Source: Scalesia atractyloides (lineage: Eukaryota; Streptophyta; Magnoliopsida; Asterales; Asteraceae). From it: a stretch of DNA of 64,000 bases. This document shows, piece by piece, positions 46,946 through 58,322 of the stretch. A program made the translations under genes and the position numbers. Position 1 is the stretch's first letter, and every line of letters starts with the position of its first letter. The stretch spans positions 28,856,853 to 28,920,852 of the forward strand of contig CAMTDV010000003.1 of assembly GCA_947069175.1 (NCBI GenBank), in the 5' to 3' direction. Under the pieces are notes generated by a model that saw only the letters and a program-made list of their open reading frames with translations, searched no databases and was not told the origin of the DNA.

Positions 46946-49900
46946 TTGTTCTAGAATCCGTACAATGATAGTTGATATGTTTTCTTCCAAAGGAAATTTC
47001 ATATTCATTTACGTGTATTCGTTTCAACCTATATTGTAGTAATGTATCTCATAAGGTTGTATACGTATAATTTTACCAAAAGATCAGGGTTTGATTTTAT
47101 CATGTCATGTCTTTGTCCATTTTAAAGTCTCGGGTTGCTTAGATATTCATTTAAAACTGAGTTCATTTACTTTATTAAGTGTGACATTCGTGAAAATCTA
47201 GGTAAATCCTGAATCGACACATTGTATTTACACAACTAATGAAACAAAACCCTATGTGCCGTAAATAATTCTGGGGTACAGATTTATGTAAACACGTTAA
47301 GGCCTTAACATTTAGTAAACACGTTAAACGAAGCAATTTCTTAATAACAGAACGCTTTCAATTTTAACGCGGACTCTATCAACCAAACATGCATTGCATC
47401 ATCCGTCAAGCCTATAAAGAATTATAAAAAGATATTTTAAGAAACAACATAAAATCATTTGGGTTTTTGTTAATGTAGAATTCATTTTTTTAAACATGAA
47501 AAACCGTGTGAAAAACTACTCGTTTCGCAACCTTTTACCAAACTGGGAGAGAATTTAAAACCCAATAATGATTCTAACCCTAAATGTCTATTGTTCCTTT
47601 ACTAATTATTGAAAATTTCAAAGTAAACAAATCCAAGGGGGACACTTGTCCCCCACCTTAATTCCGAACGGACCTAAGGGTCCAAGTATACACACCTCAT
47701 AAATTTTGTAAAAAATAACCTAAATCACTTCCTAAGACCATTTCACTTTTCCTCCCACATGTTCTAAGCAAATTCCTACCAAAACCCTAAGGTATTATGC
47801 CTTTTCTAAGTGGTTTGAGAGTCTTTTTCATGTTAAAAGGTTTATGAACAAAAAGAAAGTGTTTTGATCCATACACCGTAATCTTTTGGCCATGAGGGGA
47901 TTGTTTAAACTCCTAATATGAATAACAAGTTGGTTCATGAGGTTTGATGGTGAAAAATTGTGGTTTATAGATCCAAAACACAAAGGTTTGGTAAGAAATG
48001 CCTAATAAAAACCCTAACCAAAAATATAAATCTTAACGCTTGATATGTGATGTTGGATACATGCTTGTGTTGTATATGGTCTATAGGTGTGGTGTCTATG
48101 GTTACTCAGAATCTAAAAGCACAGAAATCGTAAAGGGACTCAAGAAACAGAAGGTATAAAACCCATAAAACGAATTTAAGTGCACTAAACTTTGTTTGAG
48201 CATAACCTGTGATGTGGATATTATTAGCTCATGAAATTTTACATGGTCAATAAAAAAAGAGTCTATGCAAAATTTTAGATTTTTTGTTGAATTTATTGGT
48301 TTTTAATAGCGTTAATTGGGGAAACATAGCAAACCGATTCAATAAATCTTCAAAGTTTACAGAGATTCTGTATCTAGCTTATGAATGATCCACACAAAAT
48401 TCGGGTTTCATTAGTTAATCATTGTTTTGGTTTTAAAATCGTGTTTTATCAAACTTTCGGTGACCGAAAACCCTGTTTAGGAAGCTAAGTTAGATCTAAA
48501 AATTTTACAGAAGTTTCTAGGCATATTTTTACCATACTGTAAAATGTTTGGAATCTTTTGAAGTCAGATGGTATGAATCACCAATTTGTAGGTTAAATAT
48601 GATAAAACTAAACTATTAAATATGATAAATAAAGTTAATGTTTTCTGAAAATACTTTTCTAAAATATATATTCTTAAGGTCTTATATAAACAGTTTAAGG
48701 TTTTAATTAAATTATGATATATTTATGAAAATTATGCTTTAAAAATATAAATTTTGACAAAACCCGGTAAAATAATCATTTAACAAACATGCTAGAACTT
48801 TTAAGCAGTTCGATGAGTTATTGGCGATAATTGGAAAGTCAAGAGTATATCCAAACTTTTCTTGGGAAAATTGGGTAACTGGGGTAAAATTACATGCTTG
48901 TTTGGTTAATCCCCGAACTACAAAAACTGGATCTTGCGTTTGAGCGAATTAGACTGCTCTAACGTCTAAACTTTCTTTATAAAACAAATCATTTTATATT
49001 ATTCACGAATTTTGACATTGTATGTGATTATGCCATTATCCTAACTCTTAACGAACAACCATAACTAGCATGAAAAACTGTGCACGGAAGCGAAACTTGA
49101 TTTCGACACTAAGACATTGCCCAAGACCATAAATTGAGCCTATTAGCCCATTCTCGGATGAATATTTACATTCGAGCTTAGTATATAACAATTACCGATA
49201 TGAACATTGTTTTTGGTAATTAACCGTACAATATTAATACTATGACTGGACTAGCTTTATCGTTACTCTACTTGCATAACGTGAGCGATACTAACATGTG
49301 GGTTTCATGGCCCTTCTTTTATACATGTTTTATCAATTACATAGGGGGAAAGCATGTTCGGTACACGTATACACATGAACATTGCTTTGATGTGAATTAT
49401 CTGAGTAGACATCAAAATCTTTTAAAATCCCTACATACACACAAGTTCATATTACTTTGACGGTGGATATTGTGGATAGTACTATTTGGCACGATAAGCC
49501 TAAACCCCAAACAACTTTGACACAACTGGATGTCAAGCACGCGAAACGCGTTTGCACATATTCATGACTAAATAGGCCATTTTGTGTTAGGCATAGCTAC
49601 TTGGTAATTTGGATACTTGTCTCAATGCAACTTGTGAACTTAGTATAATTACATCACATGTTCAAAACTTCTTTTGTGTGCTTACTTTTAAAAACAAACA
49701 AAACCTATGAAAATTACCAACTTTTGTAGTTGACTGTTTTTAAACATGCTTTTTAGGTAAATAGGAAAATGAATGATGTATGTGTTTCGCTGCTACAAGT
49801 TTTTAGTGCGGACACCTATGTATATGGATGCATACCTACTATAGGAATAAAGTGGTTCACGGGAACCTGTCGTTGTAGCATACCCATAGTGTGTAAATAA

Positions 49901-50140
49901 AAATGTAATATGATGTACAATTTAGTGTGTAACATAGTATCTTTATAAAGAATGTGCTTCCACAAGAGGTGTCTGTTGCACCACCTTTTTATGTCTACTG
50001 CTAGTTGAGGTGTGAGATTAAGGAATATTCTTCATATGTGTATTGAAGTTATTTTTAGTTGTATGATGTAAATATAAAAGGATAATAAGTGAAAAAAACA
50101 TTAAATAAAGATTTAAATAAATAAAACATAAAATAACCGC
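46946..50140. other. AT-rich region without genes, probable decayed LTR sequence
   Basis: No ORF here carries a recognisable domain. Several phrases resemble the middle part of Tekay-like LTRs (a stretch of short untranslated-leader-like text near 47640-47960, then TTTTACATGGTC and TACTGTAAAATG near 48240 and 48535), and the length suits one. I could not find LTR ends, a primer-binding site or a target duplication, so the assignment is a guess. Confidence 0.25.
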
Positions 50141-50181
50141 TGGTCACAATAATACAAATGACTTAACTAGTGAGCTACTTT

Positions 50182-50979
50182 GGGTGTGTTTGGTTCATTA
50201 ATCTTTTGCAATTGAGATGGAATTGAAATTAATTCCATCGGATTTCTATGTTTGGTTAGCATAAGGAGAAATGGAAAGTGAATATTTCCCCTCATTTGGG
50301 GAAATGTTACTTTCCATTACAATTTTGATTGAATTTGTATCAGTTTTGATTGAATTTGTATGCATTCCAAAGGAATTTGGTATAGATTACCAAGAGGGCG
50401 TTTGGGATTGAGTTTGGAAATGACTTATTAATTTATTGGATCCAACAAGTCAATAAGTCAGTTGAAAAAGCCTTATATCATGGCTTTTAAAAAAGACTTA
50501 TTGGTTTTTAAAAAGCTAATAAGTCAATAAGTAATTTCCATACTCAGTCTCAAACACCCTCCAAGTATCCCTCCATATAGAGTCTATTTTTCCCTTTTCT
50601 TAATATTAATAATATGAGGATTTGTTTGAAAATTTCGGATTCTATTTACGATAGAAACATGCCAGTATTTCATAAATAACCCATTATAATTTAATTTTAA
50701 CAATTATTGAAAATAATTTATAAATTTATTTTTATAAGTATTTATTCTTATTTTTAAATATATAGTTATAAAACTTACAAAAATACAATAAAGTGTAATT
50801 TTGTCATATTTAAATTCCAATTTGGTTCACAATATTACAAATCAAACACAATTATATGAAAGGATTCCATTACATTTTGCCAACCAAACACATGATAGAA
50901 ATCCTTTCCAATTCCTCTAATTCTAATTATATGAAGGATTCAAATTCCTTCAAAAATATTATGTGAGCCAAACGGCCTC
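50182..50979. mobile_element. Inverted-repeat DNA element (non-autonomous, MITE-like)
   Basis: The left end GGGTGTGTTTGGTTCATTAAT and the right end, read in reverse, GAGGCCGTTTGGCTCACATAAT form an imperfect terminal inverted repeat. Subterminal stretches (GGATTTCTATGTTTGGTTAGC at about 50238 and the reverse of GCCAACCAAACACATGATAG at about 50879) also pair. There is no ORF. GTGTTTGG ends are common in hAT- and Harbinger-like MITEs. I could not confirm a target duplication. A second MITE is nested inside. Confidence 0.5.
50394..50561. mobile_element. Nested MITE with 3-bp target duplication CAA
   Basis: 168 bp. The left end GAGGGCGTTTGGGATTGAGT and, in reverse, the right end GAGGGTGTTTGAGACTGAGT match at 17 of 20 bases, and the pairing continues through TTGGAAATGACTTATT. 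It is flanked by CAA at 50391-50393 and 50562-50564. A 3-bp duplication would suit a PIF/Harbinger-type element, though these usually choose TAA/TTA. Confidence 0.7.
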
Positions 50980-51049
50980 TTAGTCACATGTGTCCGTCTA
51001 GTAAATCTGTTGAGTTAAACCATACATTTGATGTCTTTAACTAAAATCT

Positions 51050-51290
51050 GATAAAAAAAGTTGTTAGTTACGAGGTTTGAACCCTAGACCTGTAGGTTAT
51101 AAGTCAAAAGCCTTTACTAATTAGTAGTTAATCACTTTGTTATATTTTTTGAATTCTAATTACTTAAGCTAGAAATCTTATATCACAAAATCGGGTAAAT
51201 AGTATGTCTGCAACAGGATTTGAACTCAAAACCTTTGTGTCGTAAACCGGATTCTGAACCAGTTGGACTGCCTAAGTCTTTGTGAAGAAA
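51050..51290 (-). repeat. Two tRNA-like (SINE-like) remnants
   Basis: On the minus strand a perfect pol III box B (GTTCAAATCC, 51216-51225) lies about 30 bases after a box A-like CCAACTGGTTCAGA (51252-51265), the spacing of a tRNA gene. A second box B (GGTTCAAACC, 51074-51083) follows the tRNA-like text CTTATAACCTACAGGTC, with no good box A. Neither folds into a convincing complete tRNA, so tRNA-derived SINE heads are more likely than working tRNA genes. Confidence 0.35.
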
Positions 51291-51539
51291 CACACTCATT
51301 AAATATTTATTTATACATTTTACTAGTTCATCTTTTTCCTTATCATCTTTTACTTAAAAACTAAAATTCATATATTCAATCCTACATTCAATTTTTATTC
51401 TAGATTTAACATTAAAGTTTCAAAATAAGTATTTAAAAGGTTCATATATTGGTTACCTTACATCAGAACGATGTTTCAAAATAAGTATTTAAAAGGGATT
51501 TAAACCATTCTTACTTCCCCCGATTTGATGCTATCTGTC

Positions 51540-52565
51540 TCAAAGGAAGTCCTAATAAGCTTGAATCAAGTCCTTGCAGGATCTATACACTTAACGAGGC
51601 AAGAACTTTACCCAAACCACCAATCTAACCCCCTTCTAGGCAGTTAACGCACTTTATATAGAGCGTAAAGACATGAATGGGTGAACAACAAAACATGAGA
51701 GATGATAGAATAATGTTCACTTTCAATATAAAAAAAACTAGTTATTAAAGTCATTAATACAAACCCAATTAAAAAGTTGACCTAAAATTGGAAATCAAAA
51801 GTAATACATAAAAGATTTTGTCTTCACCAAGTGATGTAAGAGATAAGCCAATCATGGCCTTTGTTTGACAAAAACTCTTATGATCAATCTTTGATCCTGA
51901 GACTACTGCACACACTCTAAAGATGGATGATGGATGAATGTGGTGGATGATGGTGGTATTATGGTGGTGGAGTGGTGGCAGGTGTGAGAGAAGTGGTTTG
52001 TCAAGGGATGGATTGTAACTAACCAAGCACCCCTATTATAGCTAGAAACAGAAGCTTTACACGGCCTCATGCCCTCCTCCTTCTATATCTTCATTTAATG
52101 AGCTTGTCAGTCCGGATGCTTGCACAGCCCCATGTATCAATGGCTCAGCCTCGTGGCCATTGTATTTGTTGTACTATCAAAGATTTACATATCTTGGAGT
52201 TGACCACGACTCGTGTCCATGGGACACGGCCCCATGTCTCATGTCTGCTTTTGTTTTTTTTTCTTCTTTCTAGAATCTTGAGTAGGGCACGGCCCCATGC
52301 CTTGGTGGCACGCCCGTGCTTGTTTCTGATTCGTTGTTTTTGGTCTTAGGGTGAAGCTTGGAGGGTTGGTATAATGTATCAACTTCCCTTCTTTTCTATC
52401 ATGCTGGTTTTTGCCGTTAATTTGTTCCTTTTGTACATTTAAGCTCTTTTAACCCTTAAAATCAAAAGTATACAAAGAAACACACTTTTTCCAACATTAG
52501 TACTAAAAATGGTTGATTTTATACCTTATTTGATATAATATATATGTTGTATTTGGTGCATATCA
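51540..52565 (-). repeat. LTR-like sequence of another gypsy type, partial
   Basis: Read on the minus strand it begins TGATATGCACCAAATACAAC at 52565 and has a good TATA box (CTATATAAAG, about 51651-51661). Near 52055-52320 the phrase CACGGCCCCATG and variants recur five times. It abuts copia C3 gag at 52566. The other end is not resolved (about 51540). No coding region of the same element follows in the window, so a solo or truncated LTR is likely. Confidence 0.45.
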
Positions 52566-53520
52566 ATCCTAGTGACACGGCAAACTTAACTATAACGAGT
52601 ATAAAGTTGAAGGGTACTAGAAATTATATGGTTTTATTTATGGTACTTGTGGGAAAGATATAACTTTGTAGTATTAACAAGGATACTTAATTATGTTTCT
52701 AAAGATTTATTCTTAGGTCAAGTCTATTCCAAACTTACCTCTGAAGTTTGGAAGGACTTGAAAGATACTTATAATAAAATAGATGGGTGAGTAGTTTTTT
52801 ATTTATATAAAAAATTAACTCATTTAGTCAAAATGGTCAATTTGTTTCATAGTATTATAATAAACTAAATGTTATGTGGAAACAACTAGATCAGATCTTA
52901 CAACTCCCTTCTTGTACAGGTGAAGCCGCAACTGAGTTTAATAACTTTAGTCATATGATTAAACTTATGCAGTTTCTTATGGGACTTGATGACACTTATC
53001 AAGGGGTTAGAACCAATTTGCTAACAAAAGAAACACTTCCTTCAATTAAGGAAGCTTATTCAGTAGTATCAAGGGAAGAATCACATAGAGTTTCGTCTAA
53101 CAATAGTATTAAAAAAATCAAACTGTTGGCTTTATTTCTAAAATAAATCAAGTATCTGAGTTCAATAAAAGAGGTAATGAAGGTTCTAATTAGAACTTAA
53201 AATGTTCACATTATAATAAAACTGGTCATTATGTTGATAAGTGTTTGAATATATTGGTTATCCCTCTTGGATGAAACTACCAAGAGAGAACCAAGGGAAG
53301 AGAATCATGTCTAGTAATAATGCTTGTGTGGGTGATTTGTCTGTTCCTATTACGTCCTTGAATTCTGATCAGTTGTCTAAATTGTTCAGTTTGTTGAAGG
53401 ATAAAACACTTGAAACACCACAGAGTTGTAACATTTCGGGTGGGTTATTTTATTCAAATGTGTTTACTAAATTGGTATATTGCTTTGCTAGTGATTTTGG
53501 GAAAGGATCAGGTTAGATGA
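52566..53520 (+). pseudogene. C3 gag
   Basis: It reads PSDTANLTITSIKLKGTRNY near 52570, VWKDLKDTYNKIDG at 52750, then the frame 52874-53146 with MWKQLDQILQLPSCTGEAAT, FNNFSHMIKLMQFLMGLDDT, LLTKETLPSIKEAYSVVSRE, the conserved block of a common plant copia Gag. A zinc-knuckle region near 53200-53235 (CSHYNKTGHYVDKC-like: H, C preserved in shifted frames) leads to 53241-53516. About 50 codons near 52640 are missing relative to the usual layout. Confidence 0.75.
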
Positions 53521-54760
53521 TAGACTCAGGGCCTAATAATCATATGGTTAAATGCGGAAATAACTTAATAGAATTTGTTGATGTGTCAAACTTAAATATA
53601 CAAGTAAAACATCCAAATGGGAGTAATGCCTTGGTCACTTTTAGGTACTTTAAAACTTTGTGATGGTGTTATTTTACAAGATGTCTTTGTAGTCCCTGAG
53701 TATCGTGTTAACCTGATTTCTATACATAAACTAGCAAAGGACTACAATTTATATGTTGGATTCGATGAACATAAGTGTTATATTTAGGATTTGTTAACCA
53801 TGAAAGTCCTGGTGATTGGTAGTCAACTTGAAGGTCTATATGTATATGTTAATGTTGTTTTGTCTGACAAGGTGTGTTGTAATAGTTTAAACATATATAA
53901 ATTGTGGCATGCTAGGTTAGGATATCCTTCTCATCAGGCTATTAACATGTTTGGAGGAACTTCAAACATGACTCCTAGTTCTGATCATGGGCCTTGTGCG
54001 GTTTGTCATAAGGCTAAGCAACATAGGGAGCCATTTCCTTTAAGTGAACACAAAAGTTCTTCTTTAGGAGAATTGGTTCACTTAGATGTTTGGGGCCCTA
54101 AAGAGTTGCTAGTAGAGAAGGATTTAAGTATTTTTTAGCGATTGTTGATGACTATTCTAGGGTTGTTTGGGTATGTTTGATGAAACATAAAACTAAAGTG
54201 TTTGAGAATATACAGGATTTTGTAAATATTTTACAAACTCAGTTTAAAAAATCTGTTAAATGTTTTCATAGTAACAATGGATCATAATTTGTTAATGGTA
54301 AAATGAATTCTTTGTGTAAAAGCATGGTAATTGTTCATCAAACAACATGTTTTTATACTCCTCAAAATAATGGAATAATTGAGAGGAAATATAGGCATTT
54401 GTTGAATGTTACTAGGTCGTTATTATTTCAAAGTAATCTTCCTATTAGGTTTTGAAATGAATATTATTTCAAAGTAATCTTCCTATTAGGTTTTGAAATG
54501 AATGTATTCTAACTGCTTCTTATCTTATAAATAGGACCCCTTTTTCTATGCTTGGTGGAAAAACTCCTTATGAGCTTACTTTTAAATTTAAACCATTCTT
54601 AAATCATCTAAAAGTGTTTGGGTGTCTATGTTTTTGTACTATACTTGAAGAAAGTAATAAACTAAATAGTAGGGATGAGAAATGTGTCTTTATACAAATG
54701 TTTTAGTCTTGATACAAAAACAATACTTTTTTCAAGGGATGTCAAGTTCTATGAAATGTT
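53521..54760 (+). pseudogene. C3 protease and integrase
   Basis: The protease block is MIDSGPNNHMVKC at 53518-53556 (Asp present). 53791-54138 contains the pre-integrase finger (LWHARLGYPSHQAINM, CAVCHKAKQHREPFPLSEHK) and LVHLDVWGP with the first catalytic Asp. The core continues with DDYSRVVWVCLMKHK, then FHSNNGS, where the second catalytic Asp is Asn and a stop follows, and TPQNNGIIERKYRHLLNVTR with the Glu. A perfect 41-bp tandem duplication (54421-54502) then shifts the frame. Confidence 0.75.
54421..54502. repeat. 41-bp perfect tandem duplication in C3 integrase
   Basis: The unit TATTATTTCAAAGTAATC... occupies 54421-54461 and again 54462-54502 without a visible mismatch. The length is not a multiple of three. 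Confidence 0.95.
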
Positions 54761-55299
54761 TTTTCGTTTAAAGACAAAACTGTGTTTGAAGCGTATGATT
54801 CAAATAGCAATAAAGACATTACAGTTCTTATTTTTTTGTATTTGTATGATCACATAGAACCTAAGCATTTTCAAGGTGTGGATGATCCCAGTGATGAAAG
54901 AAGGGGTTCAGGTGAGTTAGATGTAGCAACACATGAGTCTCAACAGTCAGTGTTGCATGATCAAACTACTGTCATGGCTGAAAATCAGCAGACAAGTGAG
55001 ACTCATACAACACCAGATACGGCTGAGCATGTGAGCACTACACATGAAAGTGAATTAATTTCTAAGGGTGACAATCCAAGTTCTGAGTCAATCATTGGTG
55101 CTAGAAGATCTACTAGAACTTTTGTTTTTCCAAATAAAACTTGGTGATTTTGTTGTTGACGGGAAGGTCAAATATGGTATAGAAAAGGTAGTTAATTTTT
55201 CTAAACTAACCTTGAAAATAAATGTTTTGCTTCGGTATTGTCCAAGAGTGTTGAACTTAGAAACTACAAAGAAGTTGTAAGTGATCTTAACTAGGTTAA

Positions 55300-56390
55300 T
55301 TCTATGAATGATGAGATTCAAGCTTTGCATAGACCATACATGGGCATTGTTTATAGGCCTAAAAGTATAAGTGTAGTGGGTTGTAAATGGATTTTTAAGA
55401 TAAAATATAAGTCAAATGATGATATAGAAAGGTATAAAGCAAGATTGGTTGCTAAGGGTTTTAGCCAAAAGGAGGGTATTGATTATGAGGAAACGTTTTC
55501 TCCTGTCGTTAAGTTGGTTACTGTTAGGACTATAATTTCTTTAGCTTTCAAAATAATTGGAAATTATATCAATTAGATGTGCATAATGTTATTTTATATG
55601 GTGATCTTCATGAAGATGTATATATGGCATTACTAATGATTTTTCAAAGGTATGTAAACTAAATAAGTCTTTGTATAGGCTTAAACAAGCCCAAGGATGT
55701 GGAATGAAAAATTGGTTAGTATTTTGCTTGAACTTGACTTTGTTTAAATTAAATGTGATACTTCGTTGTTTGTTAAGTATACTAATAATGTGTTTGTTGT
55801 GTTACTGGTATATGTGGATGATATAGTTGTCACTTGTAATTCATTGAATGAAACTGAAAAAATTATGCAAAGATTAAAAACCATGTTTTTAATTAAAGAT
55901 CTGGGTTTGTTACAGTACTTTTTAGGCACTAAAGCATTAAACTGTGAAAGTGGTGTATGTTTGTCTCAAAGAAAGTACTATTTCATGAAGATGTATATAT
56001 GGCATTACTAATGATTTTTCAAAGGTATGTAAACTAAATAAGTCTTTGTATAGGCTTATACAAGCCCAAGGATGTGGAATGAAAAATTGGTTAGTATTTT
56101 GCTTGAACTTGACTTTGTTTAAATTAAATGTGATACTTCGTTGTTTGTTAAGTATACTAATAATGTGTTTGTTGTGTTACTGGTATATGTGGATGATATA
56201 GTTGTCACTTGTAATTCATTGAATGAAACTGAAAAAATTAAGCAAAGATTAAAAACCATGTTTTTAATTAAAGATCTGGGTTTGTTACAGTACTTTTTAG
56301 GCACTAAAGCATTAAACTGTGAAAGTGGTGTATGTTTGTCTCAAAGAAAGTACTATACTTATTTGTTGACGTGAATATGGAATGATTGGT
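55300..56390 (+). pseudogene. C3 reverse transcriptase with duplicated catalytic core
   Basis: 55304-55576 reads [40 protein letters not shown] and [16 protein letters not shown]. The following part is present twice: each copy includes DVYMALL-like text, FVKYTNNVFVVLLVYVDDIV with the catalytic YVDD, and LGLLQYFLGTKALNCESG. Copy 1 ends at 55981, copy 2 at 56356, after which YTYLLT and RNase H follow. The tandem copy keeps the frame in principle (125 codons), but stops elsewhere kill the protein. Confidence 0.85.
55607..56356. repeat. 375-bp tandem duplication of RT core
   Basis: 55607-55981 is repeated at 55982-56356. I see only two mismatches (GGCTTAAACAAG/GGCTTATACAAG and AATTATGC/AATTAAGC). 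The surrounding element is far more decayed. Confidence 0.95.
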
Positions 56391-57170
56391 TGTAAACCTG
56401 TTGGTGTTCCTATTGAGCCAAGTCATATATTAGATAATTTACTTAATAGTAATTATGGTCCTTTGCAAAATATTACTGGTAATCAATAGCTAATAGGTAA
56501 CTTAATCTACCTGTCTCACACTAGACCTGATATATCATATGAAGTGCAATTTTTAAGTCAGTATATGCATAGTCCTATTGAAAGACATTTAAAGTTGCAT
56601 TCCATTTATTAAGATATCTTAAATCTGCTCTTGGTAAAGGGTTGTTGTTTAGTAAAAAAAATCTTTTGATTTAGTAGCCTTTGCTGATTCAGACTTGGCT
56701 AAGTGTCTTGTTTCTCGAAAGTCTTTTAATTGTTATTGTATATTCCTTCGTAAGTGTCTTGTATCTTGGAAAAGTAAGAAACAAACAACGGTTTCTTGAT
56801 CCTTAGCTAAAGCTAAATATAGGCTATGTGTGCAGTTGTGTATGAAATTATGTGGCTTAAAAATTTGTTAAGTGATTTCCAGGTTGATGTCAAATTACCT
56901 ACTAGCTTATTTTGTGATAATAATGCTGCAGTATCTATTACAGCTAATCTAGTATTTCACACCATAGGACCAAACATTTTGAGTTCGACTTGTATTTCTT
57001 AAGAGATTATATTCCAAATGGTATTATAAAATGTATTGGTGTGATTCTGACCAGCAGGACCTGCTGATTTGCTACCAAAGTTGTTTCAGTTAAAACTCAT
57101 CAATACTTAAGTAATGAATTAATGCTCTTTGATGTGTTTAAAATTACACCTCTCATTATTGCAGCAATTC
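56391..57170 (+). pseudogene. C3 RNase H
   Basis: In broken frames it gives GCKPVGVPIEPSHIL-like text at 56385-56425, [20 protein letters not shown] at 56490-56550, AFADSDLAKCLVSRKS near 56680-56730, a broken AKAKY near 56805, LPTSLFCDNNAAVSI near 56900 and PADLLPKLFQLKTHQYLS to 57110. These are the ordered blocks of copia RT thumb and RNase H. The usual catalytic Asp positions DSD and CDN are seen. It ends near 57160. Confidence 0.75.
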
Positions 57171-57179
57171 CATTATTGT

Positions 57180-57374
57180 ATTATTGTTTACAATCTTTAT
57201 TCTAGTGTTGCGTATGACATTGTTACATGTAAGCGGATATTAGGCTTGTACCTGTATTGGGCTTGGAGTATGTAGCTGGGTTACAGTTTACCCATCATAT
57301 ATATATATATAAACAAGTTTTATCCAGATTATAAATAGGCACAAATGAGATATTTCTAAAGTGTGTTCTTGTTT
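57180..57374 (+). repeat. Probable C3 3' LTR
   Basis: It lies just after the RNase H end, contains a TATA-like run (57298-57312, ATATATATATATAAAC) and a plausible transcript region, and ends against a different LTR start at 57375. No second LTR copy exists in the window to confirm the limits. Confidence 0.4.
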
Positions 57375-57816
57375 TGTCATACCCCAACTCGCAGCGGAAG
57401 CGCAGGTGGGGAGCAACAAAAACATGGTACGAATACGTTATTACAAAGATACTATATTGTATTCCAAATGTACATCAGTTTACATTGTTAATTCCATACT
57501 ACAAGTATGCTATCACAATAAGTTCTTGCAGATCACGTTAATCTTCTAATCCGTATGCTTCTATACATGTATGTAGTTGTAGAGAAGTTCTTGTAACAAC
57601 CAACACAAGTATCACACAAGTCTTAAGTCACCTGAAAATCATGTTAACTTTGGAAAAGGTCAATTATAGATAGTTGGTAAGTTTCACTATTTTAGGTTGC
57701 ATCATACAATTGAAAATGTAGTTTAAGTTTGACACGTTTGATTAAATTATATTAAGCTCACAAGTGAAACCTTGACTGTTCACAAGTTTGGTGTCCCACA
57801 TAGCACTTATTCCACC
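57375..57816 (+). repeat. LTR fragment with TGTCATACCCC start
   Basis: TGTCATACCCCAACTCGCAG followed by CGGAAGCG is a frequent LTR start in plant elements. About 440 bp follow without coding potential until LTR-D begins at 57817. The other end was not identified; element D may have inserted into it. Confidence 0.4.
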
Positions 57817-58312
57817 TGTGATATCCCGGGTTTTTCGGATAACTTAAACGTAATACGTGTCAATCTAATTACGTGCTATGTGTACGAACGTGTACGAATT
57901 AAATGAATACGTGTTGTGTGTTGTGTGATTGTTTTAGTGATTGAATATTTAGATTTAATACGTACACGAACTTAACCGAACCGCGACACGTTCTAAACCT
58001 TGGTTCATTGCGACTCTAGGAGTAACAAGTTTTAAACTCTAGTTCAAGTCAAGTCCTCGGCCAAGATCAAATCCAACACACATCAAAAACCTAAACCCTA
58101 AACCAAACATGTCTCGGCCATAAGATCAAAACCAAACCGAAACCTATAGCATGCAACTTTAGTCTTCGGCCAAAAGAGAACAAGAATCAAAGATCAAACC
58201 TAAACTCTAATACTCTAATCTTTGGCCGCAAGATAAAACCCAAACCGACCCAACCCAAGTCCCTCGGCCACGAGTGTGTATCTAAAACCGCAACCCTCAT
58301 CTCTCTCCTTGC

Positions 58313-58322
58313 CTATATATAT
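58313..58322 (+). promoter_or_regulatory. LTR-D TATA box
   Basis: TATATATATC follows the pyrimidine-rich CTCTCTCCTTGCC and precedes ATGCATGC, the normal setting for a pol II promoter in a plant LTR; transcription would start about 30 bp downstream. Confidence 0.65.

Larger units (their letters stand above)
52566..57374 (+). mobile_element. Copia element C3, dead, 5' end lost
   Basis: Plus-strand copia series: gag (52566-53520), protease and pre-integrase (53520-54140), integrase (54140-54760), linker (54780-55150), RT (55300-56360), RNase H (56380-57170), then probable 3' LTR. The 5' LTR and leader are replaced by the gypsy-type LTR ending at 52565. Very AT-rich with many stops. Its Gag type differs from C1 and C2. 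Confidence 0.8.

Noticed and set aside
49242..49460. 72-codon ORF in the unexplained region
   Set aside because: Short, no domain, AT-rich context with stops in all frames around it; length is within chance expectation.
55766..56374. Two separate copia RT genes
   Set aside because: The two frames are the halves of one perfect tandem duplication, not independent elements.
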